From Actinospica acidithermotolerans (GTDB lineage Bacteria > Actinomycetota > Actinomycetes > Streptomycetales > Catenulisporaceae), in assembly GCF_018139625.1 (NCBI RefSeq), contig NZ_JAGSOH010000009.1, forward strand, positions 39,519-103,518: DNA of 64,000 nt, written 5' to 3'. Positions 53,604 to 62,760 of the stretch are shown piece by piece (positions within the stretch are counted from its first letter, which is position 1; the number at the start of each line of letters is the position of its first letter). Both the position numbers and the translations under genes were made by a program. A model generated the notes under the pieces. The model worked only from the letters and a program-made list of their open reading frames with translations. It was not told where the DNA came from and did no database searches.

Positions 53604-54947
53604 GTGTCCATGACCACGGATATACCGGAAGCGGCCCCCGTGTGGGAGACGGGGATCGAGTTGCCCGGCATCGTGCCGCTGCTCGCCCCGGCCCGCCGGA
53701 CTCTGGCGGTGCTCGCAGCCCTTCAGGCGCCGGCGCCGGTGCCGGAGATCGCCGCGCATGCCGATCTTCCCAGCGCCGTCACGCTCCGGCATCTGCAGCA
53801 CCTTGCCCGCCTCGGCCTGGCGGCGCCCGACAAGGCGGATTCGACCCGCTACCAGGCGGGACCGGGCCGTTGCCCGGTGCGGCCGGCCCTGCTGAGCGCG
53901 CGCGGGCGCACCGCGGTACTCGCGTGGCGGCTGGAGTCGGCCGGGCAGGCCGCGCGCCTGCTCGGTGCCGAGGTGCTGCCGAACGGCGAGCAGATCCCGC
54001 CCGACCCCGACCGGCCACCGCACCTACCCGCCGGCCGCACAGAGGCGCTGGCCTGGTTCACCGGCGAACGCGAAGCGCTGGCATCCGACGTCGAGAGCGC
54101 CTACGAACTCGGGGAGGACCACCTCGCGTGGCGCCTGGCGCTGCTGGTGCTCGGATTGACCTGCTTCACCGGCCCGTGGCACGGCTGGCGCGGAATCCAC
54201 CAGTGCGGCCTGGCCGCGGCGCGGCGCGGCCAGCACCGTCCGGCACAGGCGATGCTCGAGGAGCTCGCCGGGAAACTCGAACTGACCTCCGGCAACCGGG
54301 CAGCAGCCCTCGAGCACCAGCAGCGCGCGCTCACGATCCGCGCCACCGGCGGCGACGTGCTCGGAGTGCTGCGCTCGCTCAACGCCATCGGGCTGATCTT
54401 CCTACGCGAGCGGGCCTGGCGCGAGGCCGCCGAGGTGTTCGACTGGGCGCTGGAGATGGCGGGGAACCTCGGCGATGAGCAGTTCGAGACCTTCGCGCTG
54501 CTCAACCTGGGCGCCGTGCACGCCGCGGAGGGCGAGCACGCGCGCGCCGCGGCCGAACTGGAGAGCGCCATCGCCCGGCTGCGCGCCGCCGGACGCGACC
54601 CGTACATCGCCAACGCCCTCCAGGACCTCGCGCTCGCCTGGTACGGCGCGGGAGACCTCGAACGAGCCGCGCACTGCGCCGAGCAGGGCGTGGAAGCGGC
54701 CGTCTCGGCCGGGATACCGATGTTCCTGCCCGGCCCGCTGATCGAAAGCGCCCGGATCCAGGCACGGCGCGGCCACCTGCGCGTCGCGCTCGCGCTCTTG
54801 TACGAGGCGCACGGGATCTACGCCGAGATCGGCGACGAGGCGCGCACCGCTCGCACTCTGGCCGAGATCGAGGCCACCGCCCGCACCGCCGCATCCAGCG
54901 ATCTCAGCGAGTCCGCCGACCCGGCGGCGGCGCAGGCGAGCGAATGA
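53604..54947 (+). CDS. Winged-helix protein with TPR array
   Basis: 447 residues from GTG 53604, preceded by AGGAGAGG. Residues 25-70 look like a winged helix (PVPEIAAHADLPSAVTLRHLQHLARLGL). The rest is TPR: EHQQRALTIR, LRSLNAIGLIFLRERAWREAAEV and AFALLNLGAVHAAEGEHARAA. A likely regulator or scaffold; its stop overlaps the next start. Confidence 0.7.
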   Translation: MSMTTDIPEAAPVWETGIELPGIVPLLAPARRTLAVLAALQAPAPVPEIAAHADLPSAVTLRHLQHLARLGLAAPDKADSTRYQAGPGRCPVRPALLSARGRTAVLAWRLESAGQAARLLGAEVLPNGEQIPPDPDRPPHLPAGRTEALAWFTGEREALASDVESAYELGEDHLAWRLALLVLGLTCFTGPWHGWRGIHQCGLAAARRGQHRPAQAMLEELAGKLELTSGNRAAALEHQQRALTIRATGGDVLGVLRSLNAIGLIFLRERAWREAAEVFDWALEMAGNLGDEQFETFALLNLGAVHAAEGEHARAAAELESAIARLRAAGRDPYIANALQDLALAWYGAGDLERAAHCAEQGVEAAVSAGIPMFLPGPLIESARIQARRGHLRVALALLYEAHGIYAEIGDEARTARTLAEIEATARTAASSDLSESADPAAAQASE

Positions 54948-56089
54948 CCGCAGCACGCGATGCGCACGAGCGGTGGGTGGTCGCGGGAGAGTGGGCCACG
55001 AGCGTCGACGATGACGGGCGGGTGCTGTTCGCCTCGCCCGCCGCGCGACCCGAGCTGCCGGACCGGACCACGGCTCGGGAGATCGAAGAGGCTCTCGGAC
55101 GCCGCGACATGCAATGGATCAGGGCTTTGTCGGCGGCCGGATCGGCCGCGGTGCTGCACGCGCGCGGCCACACGCTGCGCGAACTCGCCATCGGTGCGGG
55201 AGGCTGGCGGGTCGCACGGGATGCGGCGCCCGACTCGAGTGCGGCGGAGCACACGGCGTTCGCGCTCGCCGGCCCCACGGCGGCCGAGGCCTACCTCGCG
55301 CGCCGCTACCTGCGCGACCCATTGAGGATCACGGCGTGCTGGGTTCTCGGCGTCGAGGGCCTGATCACACTGCCGGACCGGTTCGCGCCCCCGGCGCTGC
55401 TGCTGTGCGGCGCCGGCGCTCGCGCCCCGCATTCCTGGACCGGGCGGGCCGTACACGCCGACCACATCCACTTCCACGTGCAAGGCTTCCTGGAGGAGAA
55501 CCGGGACGCGGTTCTCACGCTGGCCCAATCCCTGTTCGAACGTCGGCGCCTGACCCGGCGCCGGATCACCGCCCTTCTCGGCCCGAGGGGCGCGAACCTG
55601 GCGGTCCTCGGGCCGCGGCATCCGATGTTCCAGGCCACTGCGATCGACCCGCGCGCGATCCACGCCGCTGCCCAGTACTGGGCGCAGCAGCTGCGCGCCT
55701 GCCTGATCGAGATCGGGCGAGACAGCGGCGCCGACGACGGGCTGCCGCGTTTCGCGGACCGCGTCATCGAAGCCGGACTGTTCCAGGCGTTCACCGCTGC
55801 TGCGGCCGAAGAGATCGGCGTGCGGATCGAACGGCGCACACCGCCCTCGCTGGGCGGGCTGCGGCGCGAGACGAGCTGCCGCACCAGCGCTCTCGTCTAT
55901 CGGGTCGGACTCGAGAACTACAACGTCCCGGCCGCGCTGAGCGCGGCATGCGACGCCGTCGGCCTCCCGGACGCGGTCCTCGTCCACTGCACGAGTCCGG
56001 CCGTCGAGCTCGGCGCCGACGGCGCGTTCCTGGCCACCGACGACCCGCGGCCGGCGCTGTGGACGCCGCACGCCGACGCGACCGCATAG
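54944..56089 (+). CDS. Hypothetical protein
   Basis: 381 residues from ATG 54944 (ATGA overlap with the TPR gene). The N-terminal 110 residues have beta-rich WVVAGEWATSVDDDGRVLFAS; later blocks include HADHIHFHVQGFLEEN and YWAQQLRACLIEIGRD. No recognised domain. Possibly paired functionally with the TPR protein. Confidence 0.55.
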   Translation: MTAARDAHERWVVAGEWATSVDDDGRVLFASPAARPELPDRTTAREIEEALGRRDMQWIRALSAAGSAAVLHARGHTLRELAIGAGGWRVARDAAPDSSAAEHTAFALAGPTAAEAYLARRYLRDPLRITACWVLGVEGLITLPDRFAPPALLLCGAGARAPHSWTGRAVHADHIHFHVQGFLEENRDAVLTLAQSLFERRRLTRRRITALLGPRGANLAVLGPRHPMFQATAIDPRAIHAAAQYWAQQLRACLIEIGRDSGADDGLPRFADRVIEAGLFQAFTAAAAEEIGVRIERRTPPSLGGLRRETSCRTSALVYRVGLENYNVPAALSAACDAVGLPDAVLVHCTSPAVELGADGAFLATDDPRPALWTPHADATA

Positions 56090-56208
56090 TTCGCGCCCGG
56101 CACCGTCGAGCATGGTCGACCCCAGCCCCGGCCGTTGGACACAGAGAGCTGATACCGATATCACTGATAGTCGCAGCGACGGGGTGCGCTGGGCATGGGA
56201 GGGAAACT

Positions 56209-57804
56209 GTGAACCACATCGCGATGCCGTTCGACGGCGGGGGAGGCTACGCGGTCGACCCCGACCTCGTCTTCTCCGCCTCGACCGGCTTCCTGGCGAC
56301 GAAGGAGTTCGTCTTCGAGATCGCCACCGGTCTGGCCGGAGACCTCTCGGGAACCGGCGGGATGGCCGGAGGCGACAAGGCCGGGCACGCGTTCGCCGCA
56401 AGCTACCAGCCGGCCGCCCAATCGGTGATCGCCGGGATCGACAAGGCCGGCCAGGGCATGGCCGCGATCTCCTCGCGGCTGCTGACGATGGCCGTGAACT
56501 ACCTGGAGACCGAGAACCAGATCAGCAAGTCGCTCGGCTCGAGCATCGACGTCTCCTCCGGACTGAGCCCGGATACCTCCGAGTGCGAGCCGACCGGCGC
56601 CGCCGCGAAACTCCCTGAGGCCGTCGGCGAAGGTCAGCACAGCTCGATCCCGGTGATCGGCCGGTTCTGGCCCCAGGGCGACACCGGCCGGCTGCGCTCA
56701 GCGGCGCAGGTGTGGGCGAGCGCGGCGCACCTGATCGACGAGGCCCAGACCAACGCCGGCCAGCACGCCCTGCCGGTGATCTACGAGTGCTCCGGCGCCG
56801 CGTTCACCGCCTTCCAGAAATACGCGGCCACCGTCTACACCCCCAATCCGCACGGCGGCACCGACCTGTCCCCGAGCCTGCCGCTGCTCGAGAACCTCTC
56901 CGCCGCCTGCCGGCTCCTGGGCAAGCAGTGCGAAAGCTACGCGGACGCGATCGACCACTGTAAGCACGTGATCGAGGGCCTGGCGACCGCGGCCGGACTG
57001 GTGACCGTCGGCGGGATCCTGCTGTCGGTCTTCACCTTCGGCGGATCCGACGAAGGCGCCGGCGTCGCCGACGGGGCGATCGCCTCCGAGGCCGGCGCCG
57101 CTGCGGAAGCGCTCGAGGCCGGCGAGGCCAGCTCCGCGGCCGTCGCCGCGGTCCAGGAGGCCGAGCAGATCGTCGCGCAGCTCGCCGCGAAACTCGTGGT
57201 CACCGGGGGCATCGTCGCCGCAACAGCCCTGGCCGGCTCCACCAGCGCGAGCGCCGCCACCGGATCGGGCAGCACAGGGGCCGGGGCGACCGGCACCGCC
57301 GCAGGTGGCGGCGGCCTCGTCGGCCCGATCCCGCCGGCCAACCCGCCCGCCTACCCCCTCTACACCGCGGCGCAGCAGAAGGCCGCGGCGGCATGGATCC
57401 AGACGATGCCCCAGCGCCCGGCGAACTACGGCACCGCCGCCGACCAGGCCTACCAGGTCCGCGTGGCCGGCGAACCCGAGCGCAACCTGACCGGCGCGGA
57501 CGGCTCGAACGTGTGGGCCGACGGATATCGGCCCGCCGACGGCGCGATCATCGACGCGAAGAACGTACGCAACCTCGGCTGCAGCCCCCGCACCCTGCAA
57601 GGCCTGCAGGAGAACTCGTTCGCCACCACCATGCTCACCGCGAAGGACTCGAGCGAACTCGGCCGCTACCAGCAGGCGATCGCCAACCCCAACAACCACG
57701 CCCAGTTCCTCGAACTCGACACCAACGACCCGGAGACCGTCGGCTACTGGCAATACCTGCTCGCCGAACAGCACGTCACCAGCAACGTCCGGTATGTTCC
57801 CTAG
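56209..57804 (+). CDS. Polymorphic toxin with PD-(D/E)XK nuclease domain
   Basis: 531 residues from GTG 56209, preceded by GGGAGG (7-9 bases). The N-terminal 200 residues are an ESX/WXG-like helical delivery region (SASTGFLATKEFVFEIATGL, later LIDEAQTNAGQHA). An Ala/Gly-rich hydrophobic linker follows (280-400). The C-terminal 110 residues carry VWADGYRPADGAIIDAKNV, a PD-(D/E)XK signature (Asp...Asp-Ala-Lys) of Tox-REase type. No Sec signal is seen, so type VII-like export is inferred. The cognate immunity gene follows. Confidence 0.75.
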   Translation: MNHIAMPFDGGGGYAVDPDLVFSASTGFLATKEFVFEIATGLAGDLSGTGGMAGGDKAGHAFAASYQPAAQSVIAGIDKAGQGMAAISSRLLTMAVNYLETENQISKSLGSSIDVSSGLSPDTSECEPTGAAAKLPEAVGEGQHSSIPVIGRFWPQGDTGRLRSAAQVWASAAHLIDEAQTNAGQHALPVIYECSGAAFTAFQKYAATVYTPNPHGGTDLSPSLPLLENLSAACRLLGKQCESYADAIDHCKHVIEGLATAAGLVTVGGILLSVFTFGGSDEGAGVADGAIASEAGAAAEALEAGEASSAAVAAVQEAEQIVAQLAAKLVVTGGIVAATALAGSTSASAATGSGSTGAGATGTAAGGGGLVGPIPPANPPAYPLYTAAQQKAAAAWIQTMPQRPANYGTAADQAYQVRVAGEPERNLTGADGSNVWADGYRPADGAIIDAKNVRNLGCSPRTLQGLQENSFATTMLTAKDSSELGRYQQAIANPNNHAQFLELDTNDPETVGYWQYLLAEQHVTSNVRYVP

Positions 57805-57834
57805 AGGACCGGACCACCAGGAACGAGACCGCCC

Positions 57835-58224
57835 ATGCTCGACACCTTCTTCGTCAACGCCCCCGAAGGCGCCCGCTGGCCGCTGGACATCGACACCCTC
57901 GACCAGCACCTGCAAGAGCGCTTCCCCGGCATGAACGGCTGGATCCGCAACGCTCCTGCCCTCGGGCAGGACTACCTCGACTTCGACATCGTCCTCGACG
58001 GCTCCCGGCGCACCGGCTCCTACTACGGCGGCGGACCGCTCATCCTCAACGACGGCGACGCCGAGGACTGGGCGCCGACCATCGCCTGGCTCCTCAGCCT
58101 CCTGCCTTCTGGCACCCCGGCCGTGGCCATGCGCGAATCCAATCCGGAAGCGATCACACCGCTGCCCGCGGACCCGAGTCCCGTTCAGATCCAGCAGATC
58201 CTCGAACAGATCGCACCCGAGTAA
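57835..58224 (+). CDS. Putative immunity protein
   Basis: 129 residues starting 30 bases after the toxin. Acidic (YLDFDIVLDG, LNDGDAEDW), which suits binding to a basic nuclease surface. No family recognised. The role is inferred from position and charge, as is usual for polymorphic-toxin immunity genes. Confidence 0.6.
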   Translation: MLDTFFVNAPEGARWPLDIDTLDQHLQERFPGMNGWIRNAPALGQDYLDFDIVLDGSRRTGSYYGGGPLILNDGDAEDWAPTIAWLLSLLPSGTPAVAMRESNPEAITPLPADPSPVQIQQILEQIAPE

Positions 58225-58549
58225 GGAAGCAAGGCTCGACGCCGTGCCGAGCCGCTCGGACTAAGCCTCACCGCCCTGCCGGTCGCACCTGGCGGACCTG
58301 CTTCGGAGCGCGCCGCTCTGGCAGCCGGCCCGGCTTGTCTTGAACCTCGTCAGACGAACGGTACGGTCGGCGGCGGCCGAAGCTGATGTCCAGGCAGAAA
58401 AGCCCACACGAGCGCACTGGCCGCGGGGATTGCGGCGCGTCGGTCGCCAGCCGTGTCCCCCGTCCGGCGTAGTGTTCCCTCGAACTGGAGTTCGGATTGC
58501 GTCGATCATCCCGGTACGCGGGCGATGGTCGTGGAAAGTGGAGGTCGCC
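58225..58549. other. Spacer before the VOC-NUDIX gene
   Basis: 325 bases with no supported gene. It should carry the promoter of the VOC-NUDIX gene, but no strong -35/-10 pair was seen. Confidence 0.3.
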
Positions 58550-59524
58550 TTGAACACGCATGCCGCCGCGCATATCGACCACGTCGGTCTCAACCTGCCC
58601 GAGCGGGACTTCGCGTTCTGGCAGGAGATGTTTCGCCACCTCGGCTTCGAGATCCGGCCGGACGGCAACCACTTCGACGCGGTCGGAGCCGTGACCGTCT
58701 GCGTCACGGCGACCAAGCCCGGCTTCGAGCAGGCGGGCTTCCACCGCCGGAACACCGGTCTCGGCCACCTCGCCGTGCGCGTGGAGTCCCCGGCGGCGGT
58801 GGACGCGTTCGTCGCCGAGTTTCTCAGGCCCCGCGGCATCGAGCCGCTGTACGGCGGACCCGCCGGGTACGACTACGAACCCGGATATTACGCAGTTTAT
58901 TTCGAGGATCGCAGCCGTCTGAAGGTCGAAGTCATGACGTCTCGGGCGTCGGCCGGGGCGACTGGAGGCGAGGGGGCGCCTGGAGCGGTGCGGCACCAGA
59001 CCGCGTCCGTGTTCGTCGTGCGCCACGCGCCCGAGGGATGGCAGGTCCTGCTGATCTGGCACGAGCGACTCGGCGCCCTGACCATCCCCGGGGGGCACGT
59101 CGAGCAGGAGCGGTACGAGACGCCGGCGGACGCCGCAGTCCGTGAGACCCGTGAGGAAGCCGGCCTGGACGTCGTCCTCGTCGCCCCGCCGACACCCCGC
59201 CTTCCGGAGGGCTACCCCCACCAGGTGCTTGCCGCGCCGTGGTGGACCGTGAGCGGCCCGGCGAGCCCCGACGGCAAGTGCGCAATCCGCCACGTGCACA
59301 TCGACCTCGAATTCCTCGCCGTCCCCCTCGGCGCCGCGCACGGCGACGGTGAATGCGAACCGCACTGGCTCGGCGCCGCGCAGCTCGCATCGCGCGAGGA
59401 CTGCCTGCCCGACACGCGCATGCACGCCGTGATGATTCTCGAGGCCCTCGACCACATCGACGGCCCGCTTGAGCCTGCCGAGCTGGCCAGCACGCTGCAC
59501 AGCGCTCTTACGGAAACCTTCTGA
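58550..59524 (+). CDS. VOC (glyoxalase)-NUDIX fusion protein
   Basis: 324 residues from TTG 58550, chosen because GGAGG lies 5 bases upstream and the VOC core begins at HIDHVGLNLP. Residues 8-130 form a VOC dioxygenase/glyoxalase module (HVGLN, GLGHLAVRV, YYAVYFEDRSRLKVEV). Residues 150-290 form a NUDIX domain; GGHVEQERYETPADAAVR then ETREEAGL is the box. A fusion of the two folds is uncommon; it might act on a nucleotide-linked metabolite. Confidence 0.7.
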   Translation: MNTHAAAHIDHVGLNLPERDFAFWQEMFRHLGFEIRPDGNHFDAVGAVTVCVTATKPGFEQAGFHRRNTGLGHLAVRVESPAAVDAFVAEFLRPRGIEPLYGGPAGYDYEPGYYAVYFEDRSRLKVEVMTSRASAGATGGEGAPGAVRHQTASVFVVRHAPEGWQVLLIWHERLGALTIPGGHVEQERYETPADAAVRETREEAGLDVVLVAPPTPRLPEGYPHQVLAAPWWTVSGPASPDGKCAIRHVHIDLEFLAVPLGAAHGDGECEPHWLGAAQLASREDCLPDTRMHAVMILEALDHIDGPLEPAELASTLHSALTETF

Positions 59525-59717
59525 CGGGCCCAACGCAACGCTGCAAGGGAGCGAGACAACACCACGGTTGACATCTTCGAATCCGCCGTCAGGCTGCGTC
59601 CGCGCGACGCGAAATCCTTTTCGCACCACGCTGTCGGGTGGCGAAGGCACGGCGGTTCTGTGTCGGAGCATTCACAAAGCCCTGGATCAGCAGGAACGAT
59701 AGTGGGACCATTGGACG

Positions 59718-60305
59718 ATGGCGACTAATCAGGTCTTGCTTCACACCGAGTCCGCCGCGGGCACCGGCAACCCGAGTGACACCGCGTCATATTCTGCGCG
59801 CAGCTCGCTCGCCTACCTCGAGGCCGCCGGCGCACTTACCGAGCACTGGCGCGCACACCCGCGTGAGGCGCTGGCCTGGCCCACCATCGACACCTACCGC
59901 ACCAGCGCGGAACTGGCGGTCAAGGATGCAATCCGTCTCGCCGCACGGTGCATGCGCAGCGACGGGGCTCGCGGCGCCGAAGTCGACCCGGGCATCCTCG
60001 AAGCCCGGATGTCCGCGTACACCACCCTCGGATCGCTGACACGGCATCTCAACACCCTCCTACGCAGGGTTCCTCATGCCGCCGGGGAGTCAGCGCAGAA
60101 GGCCAACGAGATGCTCGAAAGGCTGCTCGCGCTCGACGCGGCGCCGAACGGCCTCGGGGTGAGCCGAGCCGTTGCTGAAGGTCGCAGCCTGGCGCACGCC
60201 GACCTTGAGGAAATGGGGCTGCGTCTGACAGAGGCCGTCATGTTCCTCGCGCACGAGGTCTGCGGCGCGCTCACACGCTACCTCGCCCTACACGGCGAGG
60301 CGTAA
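59718..60305 (+). CDS. Hypothetical helical protein
   Basis: 195 residues from ATG 59718. Helical with Ala/Leu/Arg content and LTRHLNTLLRRVPHA; no recognised family. Convergent with the IclR-type regulator. TTGACA (59568-59573) upstream may be a -35 element, but no clear -10 follows. Confidence 0.5.
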   Translation: MATNQVLLHTESAAGTGNPSDTASYSARSSLAYLEAAGALTEHWRAHPREALAWPTIDTYRTSAELAVKDAIRLAARCMRSDGARGAEVDPGILEARMSAYTTLGSLTRHLNTLLRRVPHAAGESAQKANEMLERLLALDAAPNGLGVSRAVAEGRSLAHADLEEMGLRLTEAVMFLAHEVCGALTRYLALHGEA

Positions 60306-60391
60306 GCGTCAGGGCCCGTCGCGTCGCGCGGAACACGCGATCCGGGGCCGGGCTTGTCGGCCTTGCCACGGCGCCGGGCCACGAGCCGGAA

Positions 60392-61201
60392 CTAGCTCTC
60401 GAGCAGCGTCTGCACGAACGGCCCGGTTGCCTGCAAGGCCCGTGCCAGTTCCGCGTGCCGCTGCGGCGGCTGGCCGGCCGGGAAGGTGAGCGAGAGGGCT
60501 CCCATGACGTGCGCGGCCGAGAGCAGGGGAGTGGCGAGTGTCTCCCACCCGTCCGGGCTGACCGTGCGCGCATAGCCGCGATTGACGATCTGGGCGAGAT
60601 CCTCGCGCAGCGGCTCCGACCACAGCGCGCCGTACGGCGCGAGCGGCGATCCGCGCCGGATCTGCTCGGCGACGTGCGGCGCGAGCCAGGCGAGGATCGC
60701 ATGTCCGGGCGCGCCGAGCAGCAGCGAGGTGGCTCCGCGCCGTGCCACGCCGCGCTCGGCGAGCAGCACGTCGAGCTCGCGCCGTCCGCCGGTCGATGCG
60801 CGTTCGCTGAAATACCGGATCGTGCCCCTCGTCCAGGTCCCGTGCAGCATGACGATCGCCGCGGTCTGCTCGCACAGGGCGTCGAGGGCGAGCCTGGCCG
60901 CTCCCTCGAGCTTCCCGCCCGCGCCTGCGGGCGCGAATCGGGCACCGGGCTCGTGCCAGGTCCCGAACTCGTACACGCCGCGGCCCTGCCGCCGGAACGT
61001 GTCGGTCTCCGTCCCGGTCATCAGCACGCGAACGAGGGTGCTCGGATGCAGCTGCGGAACGGTCTCGCTGATCTCGCGAAGTTCGTGGGTGCCCGGCCCG
61101 AGGCTGTCCAGACCGGCCAGCACCTGGAAGGCGCGCGCGGAGGCCTCCGTGTGAGCCCACGCCGGAGCCCCCGCCATCGAAGTCAGCTGAACTGCGCCCA
61201 C
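60392..61201 (-). CDS. IclR-family regulator
   Basis: 269 residues. GTG 61201 has GGGGAGG 7 bases upstream. The N-terminal winged helix has ARAFQVLAGLDSL then LRVLMTGTETDTFR-like wing; the C-terminal part matches the IclR effector domain (GAPGHAILAWLAPH, IVNRGYARTVSPDG, LSAAHVMGALSLTFP). Likely a ligand-sensing regulator of the ATP-grasp/MFS genes just upstream on the same strand. Confidence 0.7.
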   Translation of the reverse strand: MGAVQLTSMAGAPAWAHTEASARAFQVLAGLDSLGPGTHELREISETVPQLHPSTLVRVLMTGTETDTFRRQGRGVYEFGTWHEPGARFAPAGAGGKLEGAARLALDALCEQTAAIVMLHGTWTRGTIRYFSERASTGGRRELDVLLAERGVARRGATSLLLGAPGHAILAWLAPHVAEQIRRGSPLAPYGALWSEPLREDLAQIVNRGYARTVSPDGWETLATPLLSAAHVMGALSLTFPAGQPPQRHAELARALQATGPFVQTLLES

Positions 61202-61266
61202 CCTCGGACCTCCCCGTGATTGCGCGGGACCCGCCCGTCACGTGCAGTGCGACCTCCCGCGATCCG

Positions 61267-61296
61267 ACACTAGGTCAGTCCCTTGGTTGCTTTCAA
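61267..61296 (-). promoter_or_regulatory. Sigma-70-type promoter for the IclR gene
   Basis: On the minus strand TTGAAA (61291-61296) and TAGTGT (61267-61272) are 18 bases apart, close to the TTGAC/TAN3T consensus. It points at the IclR start at 61201. Confidence 0.5.
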
Positions 61297-61379
61297 CCCG
61301 TTACGGTCTAAACTGCGTGCCGCCGCGCGCGGCCCGGCCCCGGTTGCCGACGGCTGCGGATGTGAGGGTTCTTTCGGTG

Positions 61380-61417
61380 GCCGCGCCGGCTCCCGGGCTC
61401 GCCCGGGCCGGCGCGGC
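61380..61417 (-). terminator. Hairpin after the ATP-grasp gene
   Basis: GCCGCGCCGG (61380-61389) pairs with 61408-61417; inside, CCCGGG-CTCG-CCCGGG forms a second stem, with a two-base bulge between. Starts 17 bases past the ATP-grasp stop at 61435. Confidence 0.65.
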
Positions 61418-61434
61418 TATCCGCATCGAGCCGG

Positions 61435-62760
61435 TCAGGGTTCTGACGGAACGTACAGCCCGGCCGACTCGAGTTTCCGCACGGCGGCGTAGGCCTGCTC
61501 GAGCTCGCCGGGATTCTCGGCGGCGAGGTAGAGGGTTCCGGGGGAGCTGAGCAGGTCAGCGGTGCGGCGAACCGCGGTGCCCGGCACGAGGGGGTGGACC
61601 GCGCCGGCCACCCCCGGAACGGCCATCAGTTCCTCGACCACCTCGGCCGGGCCGATCACCCCGTCGGCCGGGCACTGCAGGAGCAGTTGGGTCACCGGCC
61701 GCCGGTAGTAGTAGGGCTGGTGCGCGCGCTCGGCGTGCTCGCGCGCCGAGCCGAGCGTGGCCTCGACCAGGGCGTCGGTCTGGGACGTCCCGTTCGTACG
61801 GCGCATCAGCTCCACCGAGTCGCCTCCTTGCAGGCGCGCTCCGGTCTCGATCAGGATCGGGCCGACCTCGGTGAGCATGACCTCGGAGTGGGCGGGGCCG
61901 TGCTCGATGCCCAGGGCGTCGAGGCAGCGCAGCACGTAGCGGGCGATGATCGCGACGTGGGTGTCACGCGGGTCGAGCAGGTCCATCCGGTCGTAGATCA
62001 GCCGGCCGTCGGGCAGCCGGGTGCGCCGGTCGTGCCAGATCTCGACGACGCGGTGGCGCCCGCCGCGGCTGACGGTGTTGCACGCGTACTGCTCGCCGAT
62101 CAGGCACTGCTGAACCAGTAGCGAGTCGATGACCTCGCCGAAGATGTCGCGCGTGCCGAGCACGGCCGACGCGTGGCCCGCGACCTCGTCGGGGTCGGCG
62201 GCGAACAGCACGTTGTCGCTGCCGGCGGACGAGCGCGGTTTGAGCACCACCGGCCAGGACCCGATGCCGCGCGCAGCCGCCACTGCCTCGGCGACGGTGC
62301 CGGCGCACACCCCGCGCAGGCCCGGAACGCGCGCGTTGCGCAGCGCGAGCGACATGGCGAACTTGTCGCGGCGCGCGAAGCTGGTGGCCGGGTCGTTGCC
62401 GGGCACCCCGATAAGGCGCGCGAGCGCGTCGGCGAGGATCACCCCGCTCTCGCTGCCGGCCACGACGTGGGTGACCTCGAGGGTCCGCAGGTGCCGCGCG
62501 GCCGCCTCGAGATCGCTCGGGTCGGGGGTGAGTACGTCGAGGTAGTCGCTCGCGCGCATCTCGGCGTGCAGCCCGGCCGGCGGCGGCCCGGACAGGACCG
62601 CTACCGCGCCCCACCCGCGGCGCGCGAAGGCGCCCGCCAGGTCGGTGGCGGTGGAGAACGGGTCGACGACCGCGACCCGGCCGGTGCGCGCGCGCTGCCC
62701 GGCACGCGCCGTGCGTGGGGCGAGAAGCTTCGAGGAGGGCTCGGCGGTGTTCGTGGTCAT
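61435..62760 (-). CDS. ATP-grasp carboxylate-amine ligase
   Basis: 441 residues from ATG 62760, preceded by GGGAGA. ATP-grasp core: PVVLKPRSSAGSDNV (ATP-binding Lys loop), later HGPAHSEVMLTEVGPILIETGARLQGG with the metal-binding Glu/Asn-type residues. The layout (N-terminal VVDPFSTATDLAGAFARRGW, then ligase core) matches amino-acid ligases of the BacD/Lal kind that join amino acids into dipeptides. The stop of the MFS gene overlaps its start (TGATG), so the two are coupled. Confidence 0.75.
   Translation of the reverse strand: MTTNTAEPSSKLLAPRTARAGQRARTGRVAVVDPFSTATDLAGAFARRGWGAVAVLSGPPPAGLHAEMRASDYLDVLTPDPSDLEAAARHLRTLEVTHVVAGSESGVILADALARLIGVPGNDPATSFARRDKFAMSLALRNARVPGLRGVCAGTVAEAVAAARGIGSWPVVLKPRSSAGSDNVLFAADPDEVAGHASAVLGTRDIFGEVIDSLLVQQCLIGEQYACNTVSRGGRHRVVEIWHDRRTRLPDGRLIYDRMDLLDPRDTHVAIIARYVLRCLDALGIEHGPAHSEVMLTEVGPILIETGARLQGGDSVELMRRTNGTSQTDALVEATLGSAREHAERAHQPYYYRRPVTQLLLQCPADGVIGPAEVVEELMAVPGVAGAVHPLVPGTAVRRTADLLSSPGTLYLAAENPGELEQAYAAVRKLESAGLYVPSEP

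Noticed and set aside
55114..57804. An 896-residue toxin
   Set aside because: The first 365 residues are out of frame with the overlapping hypothetical gene; GTG 56209 has a good ribosome site.
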